Shown piece by piece: positions 25,889 through 33,974 of a stretch of DNA of 64,000 nucleotides (positions within the stretch are counted from its first letter, which is position 1; every line of letters begins with the position of its first letter). Where the stretch lies: assembly GCA_040399685.1 (NCBI GenBank), contig JBBART010000004.1, positions 1 through 64,000 on the forward strand. The letters are read 5' to 3'. This DNA is from CAIQQQ01 sp040399685 (GTDB taxonomy: Bacteria; Pseudomonadota; Alphaproteobacteria; Acetobacterales; Acetobacteraceae). The translations under genes and the position numbers were made by a program. A model generated the notes under the pieces. The model had not been told where the DNA came from. It did no database searches and worked only from the letters and a program-made list of their open reading frames with translations.

Positions 25889-27388
25889 TCAAAGGTTTAT
25901 ACGGCGCGAAAAGAACGCACCGACGAGCAGGGTGAGTGCTGCGAAGGCAAGCGGAGTCCAAAGTCCGGTCCTGGCGAACCATGTGGGGGGCAACCGGCCG
26001 GGCAGGGGCACCAGCAAAACACCCTGTTCGCCCATATCCAGCCGCCCAAGTTCGCGGCCGAAGGCGTCGAAACCCGCGGAAATGCCGGTGTTGGCGGCGC
26101 GCATCAACGGCAGCCCTTCCTCTACCGCGCGCATGCGCACAGCAGCCAGATGTTGGCGGGGGCCGGAGGAATTGCCGAACCAGGAATCGTTGGTCACGTT
26201 TACCATCCAATTCGGCCGGTCTGCGGCGTCGATCACAAATGCGGGAAAGATCGCCTCGTAGCAGATCAGGGCGCCGGCTGGCGGCACGCCTGGTATGCGC
26301 AGCGTGCTCGGGCCACGCCCTTTGGCAAGCCCCACGCCCGGCAGCAGCTTCACAGGGATCGGCACCCAATCGGGGATGTATTCGCCGAACGGCACTAGAT
26401 GCCATTTGTCATAGATCGCGACAGCCGGGCCGGGACCGTAGACGCCCACAAGGCTGTTGCGCAGGCCGCGCTGGTCGTCAAAGCGCAGACTGCCGATCAG
26501 GGCGGGGCCGGCGGCGGCCTCGGCAATGGCGTCACGTGCGCCGGGATCGCTGTCCACCAGGAATGGGCTGGCGGTCTCTGGCCATACCACCACCGTCGGT
26601 TTGCCCCCTGCTTCCGCCACGCCCTGCTCGGTGAGGGCAATGTGGCGGCGGAACATCTCCACGGCGTGGTTGCGGTCGCCTTTCTGGCCCTGCACCACGT
26701 TGCCTTGCACCAGCACCACCGTCAGGTTTGGCGCGCTGGGAGCGGTCTGTGCCAGCCGAGCCGCGCTAAAGCCAGCCCAGAGCAGCAGCACCGCCACGCC
26801 GCCGGCCATGGCACGGCGGCCGATGGCGGGGGTGCAGGCCAGCACAATGGTGACCAATGTCAGCCCATGCACGCCGATCAGCGCGGCGGGTTGGATCATG
26901 ATATCCCCCACTGGGCCGGGAATGCCCCATACGCTGCCGAACAGGTTCCACGGAAAGCCGGTGGCCACGAATTGCTGGGCAAGCCCGGCCAGTGCCCAGC
27001 CGCCGGCCAGCACCAGCACGCGCGGCCAGCCGGCGGAAAACCGGGCCGCCAGCATGCAGGGCAGCGCAATGAACGGCGCCAGCACCATCGCCAGCAGCGG
27101 CACCGCGAACGGTACCAGCCACCAGAACCGGTCGACCTCGAACAAGATCGCTTCGGTAATCCAGTAAAGCCCGATCAAATGGTGGCCGAACGCAAAGCAG
27201 AACCCGGTCCAGAACGACTGGCGCGGGGTGGCGCCGGCCAGCAGCGCCAGCAGGCCCGGAAACGCCACCAGCAGAACCGGCAAGATATGCAGCGGCGGCA
27301 GTGCCAGCGCCGACAGCGCTCCAAACCCAGCGGCGGCGACAAGGCGCCGCCGGCCCAGCAACCCAGACTGCGCCGCCAGGAACCGCAT
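25889..27388 (-). CDS. lnt: Apolipoprotein N-acyltransferase
   Basis: 499 residues. About six N-terminal membrane segments precede a nitrilase domain from residue 220. The catalytic triad is visible: E271 in VVWPETASPF, K328 in IYDKWHLVPFGEY and C376 in LICYEAIF. A last membrane segment (PLAFAALTLLVGAFF) anchors the C-terminus. It adds the third acyl chain to lipoproteins in the inner membrane. It lies 3 bp from the dehydrogenase gene upstream, and its stop is in the 5' region of the XRE gene. Confidence 0.93.
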   Translation of the reverse strand: MRFLAAQSGLLGRRRLVAAAGFGALSALALPPLHILPVLLVAFPGLLALLAGATPRQSFWTGFCFAFGHHLIGLYWITEAILFEVDRFWWLVPFAVPLLAMVLAPFIALPCMLAARFSAGWPRVLVLAGGWALAGLAQQFVATGFPWNLFGSVWGIPGPVGDIMIQPAALIGVHGLTLVTIVLACTPAIGRRAMAGGVAVLLLWAGFSAARLAQTAPSAPNLTVVLVQGNVVQGQKGDRNHAVEMFRRHIALTEQGVAEAGGKPTVVVWPETASPFLVDSDPGARDAIAEAAAGPALIGSLRFDDQRGLRNSLVGVYGPGPAVAIYDKWHLVPFGEYIPDWVPIPVKLLPGVGLAKGRGPSTLRIPGVPPAGALICYEAIFPAFVIDAADRPNWMVNVTNDSWFGNSSGPRQHLAAVRMRAVEEGLPLMRAANTGISAGFDAFGRELGRLDMGEQGVLLVPLPGRLPPTWFARTGLWTPLAFAALTLLVGAFFSRRINL

Positions 27389-27391
27389 GAT

Positions 27392-28363
27392 TTATCCTTT
27401 GACGATCCGCGCCGCCGGCACAGGTTGCCCAGTCAGCGCCCAGGCGATGCTTTCTGCCGCCATCACGCCCATGTTGACCATCGATGCATCGGTGACCCCG
27501 CTGATATGCGGCGTTGCCAGCACGCGGGGATGGGTGCGCAACGGGTGGTCGGGCGGGGGGGGCTCCCCCTCGAACACGTCCAGCCCTGCGCCGGCGATGT
27601 GGCCTGAGTTGAGCGCTGCCGCGAGCGCGGCCTCATCGACAATGCCGCCACGCGCCGTGTTGATGACGTATCCGCCACGCGGCATCCGGGCGAGGGCGGG
27701 TGCATCGATCAAATGGCGGGTGCTGGCGGTCAGCGGGCAATGCACCGAGATCACGTCCGACCCGGCCAGCAAATCATCCAGCGATGCCGCCATGCGCACG
27801 CCCGAAGCGGCGTTCTGGCTGGGCGAATACGCGCTGAGCACCATACCGAACGCCTTTGCCAACGGCACCACGGCGCGGGCAATGCCGCCAAAGCCCACAA
27901 GCCCCAGTCGCATTCCGGCCAGATCGCGCACCCGTGCCGTCGGCTCGCGCCACAGCCCGCTGGCGATGGCGGCCCCATGCGGACGCAGGTCTTTGGCCAG
28001 TGCCAGGATGAGCGCCAGCGTGTGTTCGGCCACGGCCTGCGTGTTCGAATCCGTGGCGCGTGTGACCAGAATGCCCCGTGCGGTGGCAGCGCCGATGTCA
28101 ACGTCGTCCACGCCCACGCCGTGCCGGGCGATCACGCGCAGCCGGTCCGACGCATCCATCGCGGCCACGCTGACCGGGCCTTGCCGGGTGAGAATGGCGT
28201 CCGCCCGCACAGAGCGGGTGATGTCGGCCACTTCCTCCGCCGAGGGATAGGCACGCATGTAGTGAATGGTACAGCCGACCGCGTGGAGAATGTCCACAGC
28301 GGGCGGGGCCAGGAAGCCCGATGTCATCACGACGTTGAACGTCCCGGAAGCGACCTTATTCAA
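27392..28363 (-). CDS. D-isomer-specific 2-hydroxyacid dehydrogenase family (phosphoglycerate dehydrogenase-like)
   Basis: 323 residues. The NAD-binding domain has LGLVGFGGIARAVVPLAKAFG, and the catalytic residues are in NTARGGIVDEAALAAAL (Arg), the Asp/Glu of GAGLDVFEGEPPP and ATPHISGVT (His). It oxidises or reduces a D-2-hydroxyacid with NAD(H). It lacks an ACT or ASB regulatory domain, so a role in serine synthesis is not proven. It overlaps olsB by 8 bp and is followed by lnt after 3 bp. Confidence 0.87.
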   Translation of the reverse strand: MNKVASGTFNVVMTSGFLAPPAVDILHAVGCTIHYMRAYPSAEEVADITRSVRADAILTRQGPVSVAAMDASDRLRVIARHGVGVDDVDIGAATARGILVTRATDSNTQAVAEHTLALILALAKDLRPHGAAIASGLWREPTARVRDLAGMRLGLVGFGGIARAVVPLAKAFGMVLSAYSPSQNAASGVRMAASLDDLLAGSDVISVHCPLTASTRHLIDAPALARMPRGGYVINTARGGIVDEAALAAALNSGHIAGAGLDVFEGEPPPPDHPLRTHPRVLATPHISGVTDASMVNMGVMAAESIAWALTGQPVPAARIVKG

Positions 28364-29198
28364 GCGGGTCGCGCAGTTGGCGCTCGTAATGGCGCAGATA
28401 TTTCTGCGTGACCAATTCGGTTTTAACGACCACCGCCACGTCCGTCGTGTTGAACTGGGTGTCGATCACCGCGCCGTCGCCGACGAAGCCGCCCAGGCGA
28501 AGATAGCCCTTCACCAGCGGCGGCAGTCGCGCCAGTGTGCGCCGCCCATCCAATGTGGCGGGGTCGAGGCGTCGCATTTCCACAAAGCGCTCCGGCAGGG
28601 CGCGTGGGCAGATTTCAGGTGGGGCGAGGTGGTTGGCGTAGAGATAGGTCAGCTGTTCGGCGTTTTCGTCCGGGTCGATGCCGGGCAGGCTCGCGCAGCC
28701 GAACATCAGGTCGATGCTGTGCAGGTTCACGTAGGCGGCGATGCCCCGCCACAGAAGCTGCATGGTGGCGCGCCCACGATGGGCGCGGCCAACGCAGGAG
28801 CGGCCCAGTTCCAGAATGGTGCCCTGAAAGCTCAGGATGTTGGACAGGTCGTATTCGTCCGCCGAATAGAAATGCCCGATCTTGGACGCGGCTTCCTGGC
28901 GGATCAGCCGATACGTGCCAACCACGGCCTCAGGCCCGTCGCCGAGCAGGTGATCGACCACCAGAAGATGATCGGCCACCGCGTCATAGGCGTCGATGTC
29001 GCGGTGGGCGCTGGCGGTTTTGGGGTCCGGGATGGCGCCCATCTCCTCATAGAACACCCGGTAGCGCAGCGCCTGAACGGCATCGATCTCGGCGGGGGTG
29101 GTGGCAATGCGCACGCCCAGATTGCCGCCGCGCAGTTCACCGAAACTGGTGGGGCGCAGGGAGATGGGGCTTATGTCGTGTGGGGCGGAATGGATCAT
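28356..29198 (-). CDS. olsB: L-ornithine N-alpha-acyltransferase (OlsB)
   Basis: 280 residues. The GNAT-like acyltransferase domain carries RIATTPAEIDAVQALRYRVFYEEMGA near residue 30 and ELGRSCVGRAHRGRATMQLLWRG near 150, both typical of OlsB. It transfers a 3-hydroxyacyl group from ACP to ornithine, giving lyso-ornithine lipid. No OlsA O-acyltransferase gene is adjacent. The ATGA overlap with the fur-like gene upstream links ornithine lipid synthesis to that regulator's transcript. Confidence 0.85.
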   Translation of the reverse strand: MIHSAPHDISPISLRPTSFGELRGGNLGVRIATTPAEIDAVQALRYRVFYEEMGAIPDPKTASAHRDIDAYDAVADHLLVVDHLLGDGPEAVVGTYRLIRQEAASKIGHFYSADEYDLSNILSFQGTILELGRSCVGRAHRGRATMQLLWRGIAAYVNLHSIDLMFGCASLPGIDPDENAEQLTYLYANHLAPPEICPRALPERFVEMRRLDPATLDGRRTLARLPPLVKGYLRLGGFVGDGAVIDTQFNTTDVAVVVKTELVTQKYLRHYERQLRDPLE

Positions 29199-29686
29199 CG
29201 TGATATGCCGCGCTGGCGCGGGAGAGGGGGCTGCGGCGCGTCGGCGCCGACCCTCTGGCGTGGTTCCTGAGCGGGCTGGACGTCGGGCCTGCGCACGAAC
29301 AGTTCCAGGCGAGCGGAAACCAGCTTGAAGCCCAGCTTTGTGGCAATCTCCTGTAACAAACGCTCGTGCTCCGGCTCTTCGAACTCGATCACACGGCCGG
29401 TGTCGACGTCGATCATGTGGTGGTGGTGGCCGTGTTCGGTGGGCTCATACCGAGCGCGACCACCGCCGAAATCGCGGCGCTCGAGGATGCTCTTTTCCTC
29501 TAGCAGTCGCACGGTGCGATAGACGGTGGCGATGGAGATGCGGCTGTCCAGCGCGGTGGCGCGCCGATACAGTTCCTCGACATCCGGATGGTCGCCGGGC
29601 TCTGACAGAACCCGCGCGATGATTCGGCGCTGGCCGGTCATTTTCAGACCTTTCTCGATGCACAGACGCTCGATCCGGCTTTCCAT
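29195..29686 (-). CDS. fur: Fur-family metalloregulator
   Basis: 163 residues. The winged helix is at 10-85 (GLKMTGQRRIIARVL, SIATVYRTVRLLEE), and the metal-binding region is HGHHHHMIDVDTGRVIEFEEPEHE. The two CxxC structural zinc motifs of E. coli Fur are absent, as is usual in alphaproteobacterial Fur/Mur. The tail from about residue 136 is Pro/Gln/Arg-rich. It should repress iron (or manganese) genes. Whether it is Fur, Mur or Irr cannot be settled; no clear heme-binding motif of Irr is present. Confidence 0.83.
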   Translation of the reverse strand: MESRIERLCIEKGLKMTGQRRIIARVLSEPGDHPDVEELYRRATALDSRISIATVYRTVRLLEEKSILERRDFGGGRARYEPTEHGHHHHMIDVDTGRVIEFEEPEHERLLQEIATKLGFKLVSARLELFVRRPDVQPAQEPRQRVGADAPQPPLPRQRGISR

Positions 29687-29914
29687 CAGGCCCCCAAAAT
29701 CCCTTCGCAGTGCCCCTTGGCCTGCGTGCCGGCAACGCCGGAGATGGCTCCAGCGAGACAGTCCGTCAGGCGCGAGGCAAGTCTGCCCATCCTGTGCGGG
29801 GCCTTGTGGCCGGCCGCCGGGCGGTCATCACTGTGGCGTAGCCGATCTGATACGCCCATGTCCAATCGTGGCCCATTTGATATGATCTGATGCGCCCTCA
29901 ACCATAGGCTGAAC

Positions 29915-30187
29915 ATGACGCAAGCCCTGCCCGATCCAAATGTCACGGCGCCGATCCTTGACTTCACCCAGGCGATCGACATCACCGCCGATCTGTGTCC
30001 GATGACGTTTGTGCGCACGCGTTTGGCGCTGGATCGGCTGAAAGCGGGCGATGTGCTGAAGGTGCGGCTCAAGGGGCAGGAACCGCGGGTGAACGTGCCG
30101 CGCACCGCGGAATCACTCGGCCATGTCGTTCTCGCCGTGCAGGAGGCTGCAGACGGCGTGACGACCATCTGGATCAGGCGCCGCTGA
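29915..30187 (+). CDS. tusA: TusA-family sulfur carrier protein
   Basis: 90 residues. The defining CPxxxxR motif is at C28 (DLCPMTFVRTRLAL), the cysteine that holds the persulfide. The compact beta-alpha-beta-alpha-beta fold is completed by GDVLKVRLKG and GVTTIWIRRR. It may pass sulfur to tRNA thiolation or other acceptors. It is divergent from fur across 228 bp and its 3' end overlaps the rimI 3' end by 14 bp. A TATGAT box lies at 29881-29886, but I find no matching -35. Confidence 0.8.
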   Translation: MTQALPDPNVTAPILDFTQAIDITADLCPMTFVRTRLALDRLKAGDVLKVRLKGQEPRVNVPRTAESLGHVVLAVQEAADGVTTIWIRRR

Positions 30188-30611
30188 GCGACAGGCGGAG
30201 CACCAGCGCATCGACGCCGGGCGCGTAATAGCCGCGCCGGCGCCCGACCGGCGCAAATCCCGCCGCCGTATAAAGCGCACGGCCAGCGATATTGGCCTCT
30301 GCCACTTCTAGCAGAACAGCCTCCGCGCCGAAGCGTTGCGCGCGCTTGGTGGCGGCCAGCAGCAGCCTTGTGGCCACGCCCTGGCGCTGGCACGTCGGCA
30401 GCACGGCGAGGGTGAGAATTTCAGCTTCGTCCGCCGCCACCCGCGCGAGGATAAATCCGGCCGGGCCATCCATGAAGCCGAAGGCGCCGGGCAAGCCCAG
30501 TTGCAGCGACAACGCGTCCGCACCCCATGTTTGATGGGCGGGGAAGGCCAGGGCGTGAATGGCAGCCATTGCAGGGCCGTGAGCGATGCTCGTTTCGAGG
30601 AGGTCGGTCAT
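30174..30611 (-). CDS. rimI: Ribosomal protein S18-alanine N-acetyltransferase-like GNAT
   Basis: 145 residues from ATG 30611. The GNAT acetyl-CoA motif is LAVLPTCQRQGVATRLLLAA (near 70-90), followed by ANIAGRALYTAAGFAPVGRRRGYY, the usual RimI ending. It follows tsaB by 10 bp on the same strand, the standard tsaB-rimI pair in bacteria. The last 14 bp overlap the end of tusA, which runs the other way. Confidence 0.85.
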   Translation of the reverse strand: MTDLLETSIAHGPAMAAIHALAFPAHQTWGADALSLQLGLPGAFGFMDGPAGFILARVAADEAEILTLAVLPTCQRQGVATRLLLAATKRAQRFGAEAVLLEVAEANIAGRALYTAAGFAPVGRRRGYYAPGVDALVLRLSLSGA

Positions 30612-30621
30612 AGCGGCCCGG

Positions 30622-31275
30622 TCATGGCAGCGGGTGGGGCCGAATGCCGCCAGCCGGTAGCTTTGCTTCTGGTGCATCGACGTAAAGCGGCATCGCCTCC
30701 AGCGGCGGAAGGGCGCCGGACAGTCGCCGCAGTCCGACAGCCGCCACATGAACGGCATCTGGTAGCAGCGCGTCGGTCAGGCACACATCGCAGCCGCGCT
30801 CAGAAAGCATGGCAGCCACCGCGATGGCGGCGTCACCTGCGACGGAGATCTTGCCAGACGGCGTGGGCAGATCGTCCAGTTGCACGGGGCGAACCAGGCC
30901 GCCGATATCGAGGAACACCCGGCCGCGCCGGCTGTCGATGGCAATCCACAGCGCCCGGCCATCGGTGGGGCCGACCGCCTCGGCCAAGGCCTCCGCCACC
31001 GTCACGCCGATCACCGGGCAGCCGGTTGCACCCAGCCCGTGCGCGAGAGACATGGCGGAACGCAGGCCGGTGAAGCTGCCGGGGCCAATCGTGACGGCCA
31101 CCGCGTCGAACGCATCGCCCGGCGTTGTCTCGGCCAGGATGTCGGCCACCATCACCGCCAGCACCGCCTGCTGGCCGCGACCGGACGCGGCCATTCGGCT
31201 GGCCAGAACCACGCCGTTTTCCACCAACGCCACAGAGCAGCGCGCCAACGCGGCATCGAGAGCCAAAATTCGCAT
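30622..31275 (-). CDS. tsaB: tRNA threonylcarbamoyladenosine biosynthesis protein TsaB
   Basis: 217 residues. The ASKHA-fold N-terminus is MRILALDAALARCSVAL, and the diagnostic stretch is TIGPGSFTGLRSAMSLAHGL near residue 65. TsaB is the non-catalytic partner of TsaD in making t6A37 on ANN-decoding tRNAs. tsaD is not in the window. Lengths and order with rimI are normal. Confidence 0.9.
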   Translation of the reverse strand: MRILALDAALARCSVALVENGVVLASRMAASGRGQQAVLAVMVADILAETTPGDAFDAVAVTIGPGSFTGLRSAMSLAHGLGATGCPVIGVTVAEALAEAVGPTDGRALWIAIDSRRGRVFLDIGGLVRPVQLDDLPTPSGKISVAGDAAIAVAAMLSERGCDVCLTDALLPDAVHVAAVGLRRLSGALPPLEAMPLYVDAPEAKLPAGGIRPHPLP

Positions 31276-31375
31276 TCAGGGAAGGTAGTGCAGCAGCGCT
31301 GACTTTCCTAGGCCATCCGCGTTGCCAACAGCGCCCGGGGTGCCGAAGATGACGCACCACTCACAGGAGCGCCTT

Positions 31376-31789
31376 ATGGACAAAGTGCTGATTCAAGCCG
31401 GCCCGCATCGTTTCACCGCCCGCTTCGAGGATGCGCTGGCGCCCAAGACATGCGCTGTGTTCCGCAGCCTGCTGCCATACAAGGAGCGGATCATCCACGT
31501 GCGCTGGAGCGGCGAATCATGCTGGATTCCGCTGGGTTCGCTGGATCTGGGGCTGGGCTATGAGAACCACACCAGCTTTCCGGCGCCGGGCCAGATTTTG
31601 CTCTATCCGGGCGGCATCAGCGAGACGGAGATTTTGCTGCCCTATGGCAGCGTGTGCTTCGCCAGCAAGGTGGGCCAACTGGCCGGCAACCACTTCCTGA
31701 CGGTGATCGACAATCTGGAAAACCTGGCAACGCTCGGCAAGATGACGTTGTGGGAAGGCGCCCAGGAGATTGTTTTCTCGGCGGCTTGA
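31376..31789 (+). CDS. DUF3830 family protein (cyclophilin-like fold)
   Basis: 137 residues from ATG 31376, with AGGAG 7 bases upstream; an earlier in-frame start has no ribosome site. GSVCFASKVGQLAGNHFLTVI and the PAPGQILLYPGGISETEILLPYG stretch are typical of DUF3830, whose structures show a cyclophilin-like barrel. Function is not established. It stands alone on the plus strand between tsaB and the nitroreductase gene and shares a hairpin terminator with the latter. Confidence 0.7.
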   Translation: MDKVLIQAGPHRFTARFEDALAPKTCAVFRSLLPYKERIIHVRWSGESCWIPLGSLDLGLGYENHTSFPAPGQILLYPGGISETEILLPYGSVCFASKVGQLAGNHFLTVIDNLENLATLGKMTLWEGAQEIVFSAA

Positions 31790-31793
31790 AGGC

Positions 31794-31821
31794 GCGGCCA
31801 GGGCAGCGATGCCCCGGCCGC
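31794..31821. terminator. Bidirectional hairpin terminator
   Basis: GCGGCC-A-GGGC pairs with GCCC-C-GGCCGC around a 6-nt loop, with one mismatch. It lies in the 39-bp gap between the convergent DUF3830 and nitroreductase genes. There is no long T run. Confidence 0.55.
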
Positions 31822-31828
31822 TTCTCGA

Positions 31829-32413
31829 TCAGGCGAGGATGCAGGCTTCGTCGAACGTCAGGCGGGGCGAACGGGCGAACACACCGCTGGCGTCGCCATG
31901 GCCGAGATTGATCAGGAAGTTGGACTTCCAGCCACTTTCAGCAAAGAACGCATGGTCGACCTTGGATTTGTCAAAGCCGCTCATGGCGCCGCAATCCACG
32001 CCCAGCGCACGGGCGGCGATCATCAGATAGGCGCCCTGCAAGGTGCCGTTGCGAAACGCGGTTTCCTGCGCCAGCGCGTCGTTGCCGGCAAACCAGGCGC
32101 GGGCATCGGCGTGCGGGAACAGATGCGGCAGCTTGTCGTAGAATTTCGGATCATGCGCCACGATCACCGTCACCGGGGCGGACATGGTCTTTTCGAGGTT
32201 GCCGGCCGACAGCGCCGGCTTCAGCTTCTCGCGGCCTTCAGGCGTGCGGATGAACACGAACCGGGCGGGGGACGCGTTGGCCGAGGTCGGCCCCATCTTC
32301 AACACGTCATAGATCGCGTGCAGTTCGGCATCCGATACGGGCGCGTCGGTCCACTTGTTCTGCGTGCGGGCGTCGGCGAACAAGGTGTCGATAGCGGCGT
32401 GATCAAGGCTCAT
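31829..32413 (-). CDS. Nitroreductase family protein, malonic semialdehyde reductase (RutE/HadB)-like
   Basis: 194 residues. The FMN-binding pattern of the RutE/HadB branch is clear: LKMGPTSANASPARFVFI (residues about 39-56) and AMSGFDKSKVDHAFF. These enzymes reduce 3-oxopropanoate to 3-hydroxypropanoate in uracil degradation or reduce quinone-like compounds. No other rut genes are nearby. AGGAG is 5 bases before ATG 32413, and an 18-bp palindrome lies directly upstream of it, so the gene is likely repressed by a dimeric regulator. Confidence 0.83.
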   Translation of the reverse strand: MSLDHAAIDTLFADARTQNKWTDAPVSDAELHAIYDVLKMGPTSANASPARFVFIRTPEGREKLKPALSAGNLEKTMSAPVTVIVAHDPKFYDKLPHLFPHADARAWFAGNDALAQETAFRNGTLQGAYLMIAARALGVDCGAMSGFDKSKVDHAFFAESGWKSNFLINLGHGDASGVFARSPRLTFDEACILA

Positions 32414-32424
32414 GGAATCTCCTG

Positions 32425-32442
32425 TCGTTCGATATCGAACGA
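32425..32442. promoter_or_regulatory. 18-bp perfect palindrome, probable operator of the nitroreductase gene
   Basis: TCGTTCGATATCGAACGA is fully self-complementary and centred about 20 bp upstream of ATG 32413, just before its ribosome site. A chance 18-bp palindrome at this exact place is unlikely. Symmetric sites of this size suit TetR, MarR, HxlR or ArsR-type dimers. No regulator gene is adjacent. Confidence 0.65.
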
Positions 32443-32510
32443 TCTAGCTTCTAGCGGGTCTGCAACGACTGAATCAAGCGGGTTGGCTATGCCAGCACTT
32501 GCTGACCTTA

Positions 32511-33068
32511 TCACGCGAGCACTTGCTCGACCTTCGTCACCTCAGGCACATAATGACGCAGCATGTTCTCGATGCCGTGCTTCAGCGTAGCCGAGGACGA
32601 TGGGCAACCACTGCACGCGCCTTGCATGTGCAGGCGCACCACGCCATCGCGATAGCCACGGAACACGATGTCGCCGCCATCGGACGCCACGGCCGGGCGC
32701 ACGCGGGTGTCGAGCAGTTCCTTGATCTGCGCCACCACCTCGGCATCCTCGGGCAGCACGTCTTCAAGGGCGGCTTCGTCCTCGCCGTCGATAACCGAAA
32801 GCCCGGCCACGAAATGCTCCATGATGACGCCGAGCACCTGTGGTCGCAGCGAGGCCCAGCCGTTTTCGTCGGTCTTGGTGACGGTGACGAAATCGCCGCC
32901 CAGGAATACCCGCGCCACGCCGGGAAGGGCGAAGATGGCGGTGGCCAGCGGGCTGCGCAGGGCGGCCTCGGCGTTGGCGAAATCAGCGGTGCTCTGGCCC
33001 ATCACGTCCCGCCCGGGCAGGAATTTCAGTGTGGCGGGGTTCGGCGTGCCTTCGGTCTCGATGAACAT
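32511..33068 (-). CDS. NfuA-like iron-sulfur cluster scaffold (NifU family)
   Basis: 185 residues from ATG 33068 (AGGAT upstream). The N-terminal Nfu domain starts MFIETEGTPNPATLKFLPG. The C-terminal NifU domain has the cluster cysteines C152 and C155 in GACSGCPSSSATLKHG. This two-domain form is the usual alphaproteobacterial and mitochondrial NFU1 type, which carries 4Fe-4S clusters to apo-proteins. It is divergent from rpmI across 227 bp. Confidence 0.9.
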   Translation of the reverse strand: MFIETEGTPNPATLKFLPGRDVMGQSTADFANAEAALRSPLATAIFALPGVARVFLGGDFVTVTKTDENGWASLRPQVLGVIMEHFVAGLSVIDGEDEAALEDVLPEDAEVVAQIKELLDTRVRPAVASDGGDIVFRGYRDGVVRLHMQGACSGCPSSSATLKHGIENMLRHYVPEVTKVEQVLA

Positions 33069-33174
33069 GGGATGATCCTGATAAAGACTAATGCGGTCCT
33101 GTATCCGGAAAATCGTCCCGATGGGGGCGAAGTGCAAGGGGGTGGCGACGCGATGCGCCCGCATCACTGCCATC

Positions 33175-33203
33175 TTGCGTCCTCACACCCGCCGCCCTAT
33201 AAG
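33175..33203 (+). promoter_or_regulatory. Sigma-70-type promoter for rpmI-rplT
   Basis: TTGCGT at 33175-33180 and TATAAG at 33198-33203 are 17 bp apart. Transcription would start near 33210, giving a leader of about 85 nt that contains the palindrome GGGCATGCCC (33235-33244) and a competing CCGGGC/GCCCGG stem. L20 often binds its own leader; whether it does so here is inference. Confidence 0.55.
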
Positions 33204-33295
33204 CGCCGCCTTGTCAGTGAGTCCGGGCCTGTATGGGCATGCCCGGCCGCGACATGCCGCTCGCGTTGCGGTTCGTCATCCATCAGGAGTTTGAA

Positions 33296-33499
33296 ATGCC
33301 CAAATTGAAGACGAAGTCTTCTGTAAAGAAGCGCTTCAAGATCACCGCCACGGGCAAGGTTCTTGCCGGCCCTGGCAACAAGCGGCACGGCCTTATCAAC
33401 CGCAGCCAGAAGATGAAGCGGTCCAACCGCGGCAGCCAAGTGCTGTGCGAAGCTGATGGCAAGACCATCAAGCAGTGGGCTCCTTACGGTCTGGCATGA
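33296..33499 (+). CDS. rpmI: 50S ribosomal protein L35
   Basis: 67 residues from ATG 33296 (CAGGAG upstream). MPKLKTKSSVKKRFKIT and KRHGLINRSQKMKR are the standard L35 sequence. The frame is open upstream, but those codons have no ribosome site. infC is not adjacent, as in many alphaproteobacteria. rplT follows after 11 bp. Confidence 0.96.
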   Translation: MPKLKTKSSVKKRFKITATGKVLAGPGNKRHGLINRSQKMKRSNRGSQVLCEADGKTIKQWAPYGLA

Positions 33500-33510
33500 G
33501 GGTTTAAAAA

Positions 33511-33900
33511 ATGGCACGTGTTAAACGGGGCGTAACGACTCACGCCCGTCACAAAAAAGTTCTGAAGCAATCCAAGGGCTTCGTCGGCCGGTCGTCGACG
33601 AACTACCGCATTGCGCTCGAGCGGCTCGAGAAGTCGCTGCAATACGCTTACCGCGACCGTCGCGTTAAGAAGCGTGAATTCCGCGCTCTCTGGATCACGC
33701 GCATCAACGCGGCCGTCCGGGAACAGGGCATCACCTATTCGCGCTTCATTGCCGGCATCAAGCTTGCCGGCATTGAAATGGACCGTAAGGTTCTGGCCGC
33801 GATCGCGTTCGACGACCCCACGAGCTTCGCTGAAATCGTCAAGGCCGTTCAGGCCGTGATCGATGCCCAGCCTGCTCCGGAAATTGCCGTCGCTGCCTGA
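33511..33900 (+). CDS. rplT: 50S ribosomal protein L20
   Basis: 129 residues. MARVKRGVTTHARHKKVLKQ and the RDRRVKKREFRALWITRINAA stretch are diagnostic of L20. The protein binds 23S rRNA early in assembly and in other bacteria represses its own operon. The last 10 residues (PAPEIAVAA) extend slightly beyond the core. A terminator separates it from pheS. Confidence 0.97.
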   Translation: MARVKRGVTTHARHKKVLKQSKGFVGRSSTNYRIALERLEKSLQYAYRDRRVKKREFRALWITRINAAVREQGITYSRFIAGIKLAGIEMDRKVLAAIAFDDPTSFAEIVKAVQAVIDAQPAPEIAVAA

Positions 33901-33928
33901 TTGGCCCCAAGCGGGTTTCTGAGGTAAA

Positions 33929-33959
33929 GGGGTCGCCCAGGTTGGGCGGCCCCTTTTTT
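33929..33959 (+). terminator. Intrinsic terminator between rplT and pheS
   Basis: GGGGTCGCCC (33929-33938) pairs with GGGCGGCCCC (33944-33953), with one G-T pair, around a 5-nt loop. Six T follow at 33954-33959. It is the clearest Rho-independent terminator in the window. Since pheS starts only 16 bp later, pheST must be served by read-through, attenuation or a promoter inside rplT. Confidence 0.85.
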
Positions 33960-33974
33960 GTTGTGCAGGATAGA

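Noticed and set aside
26399..27607. 402-codon plus-strand frame over lnt
   Set aside because: Shadow of lnt; no domain.
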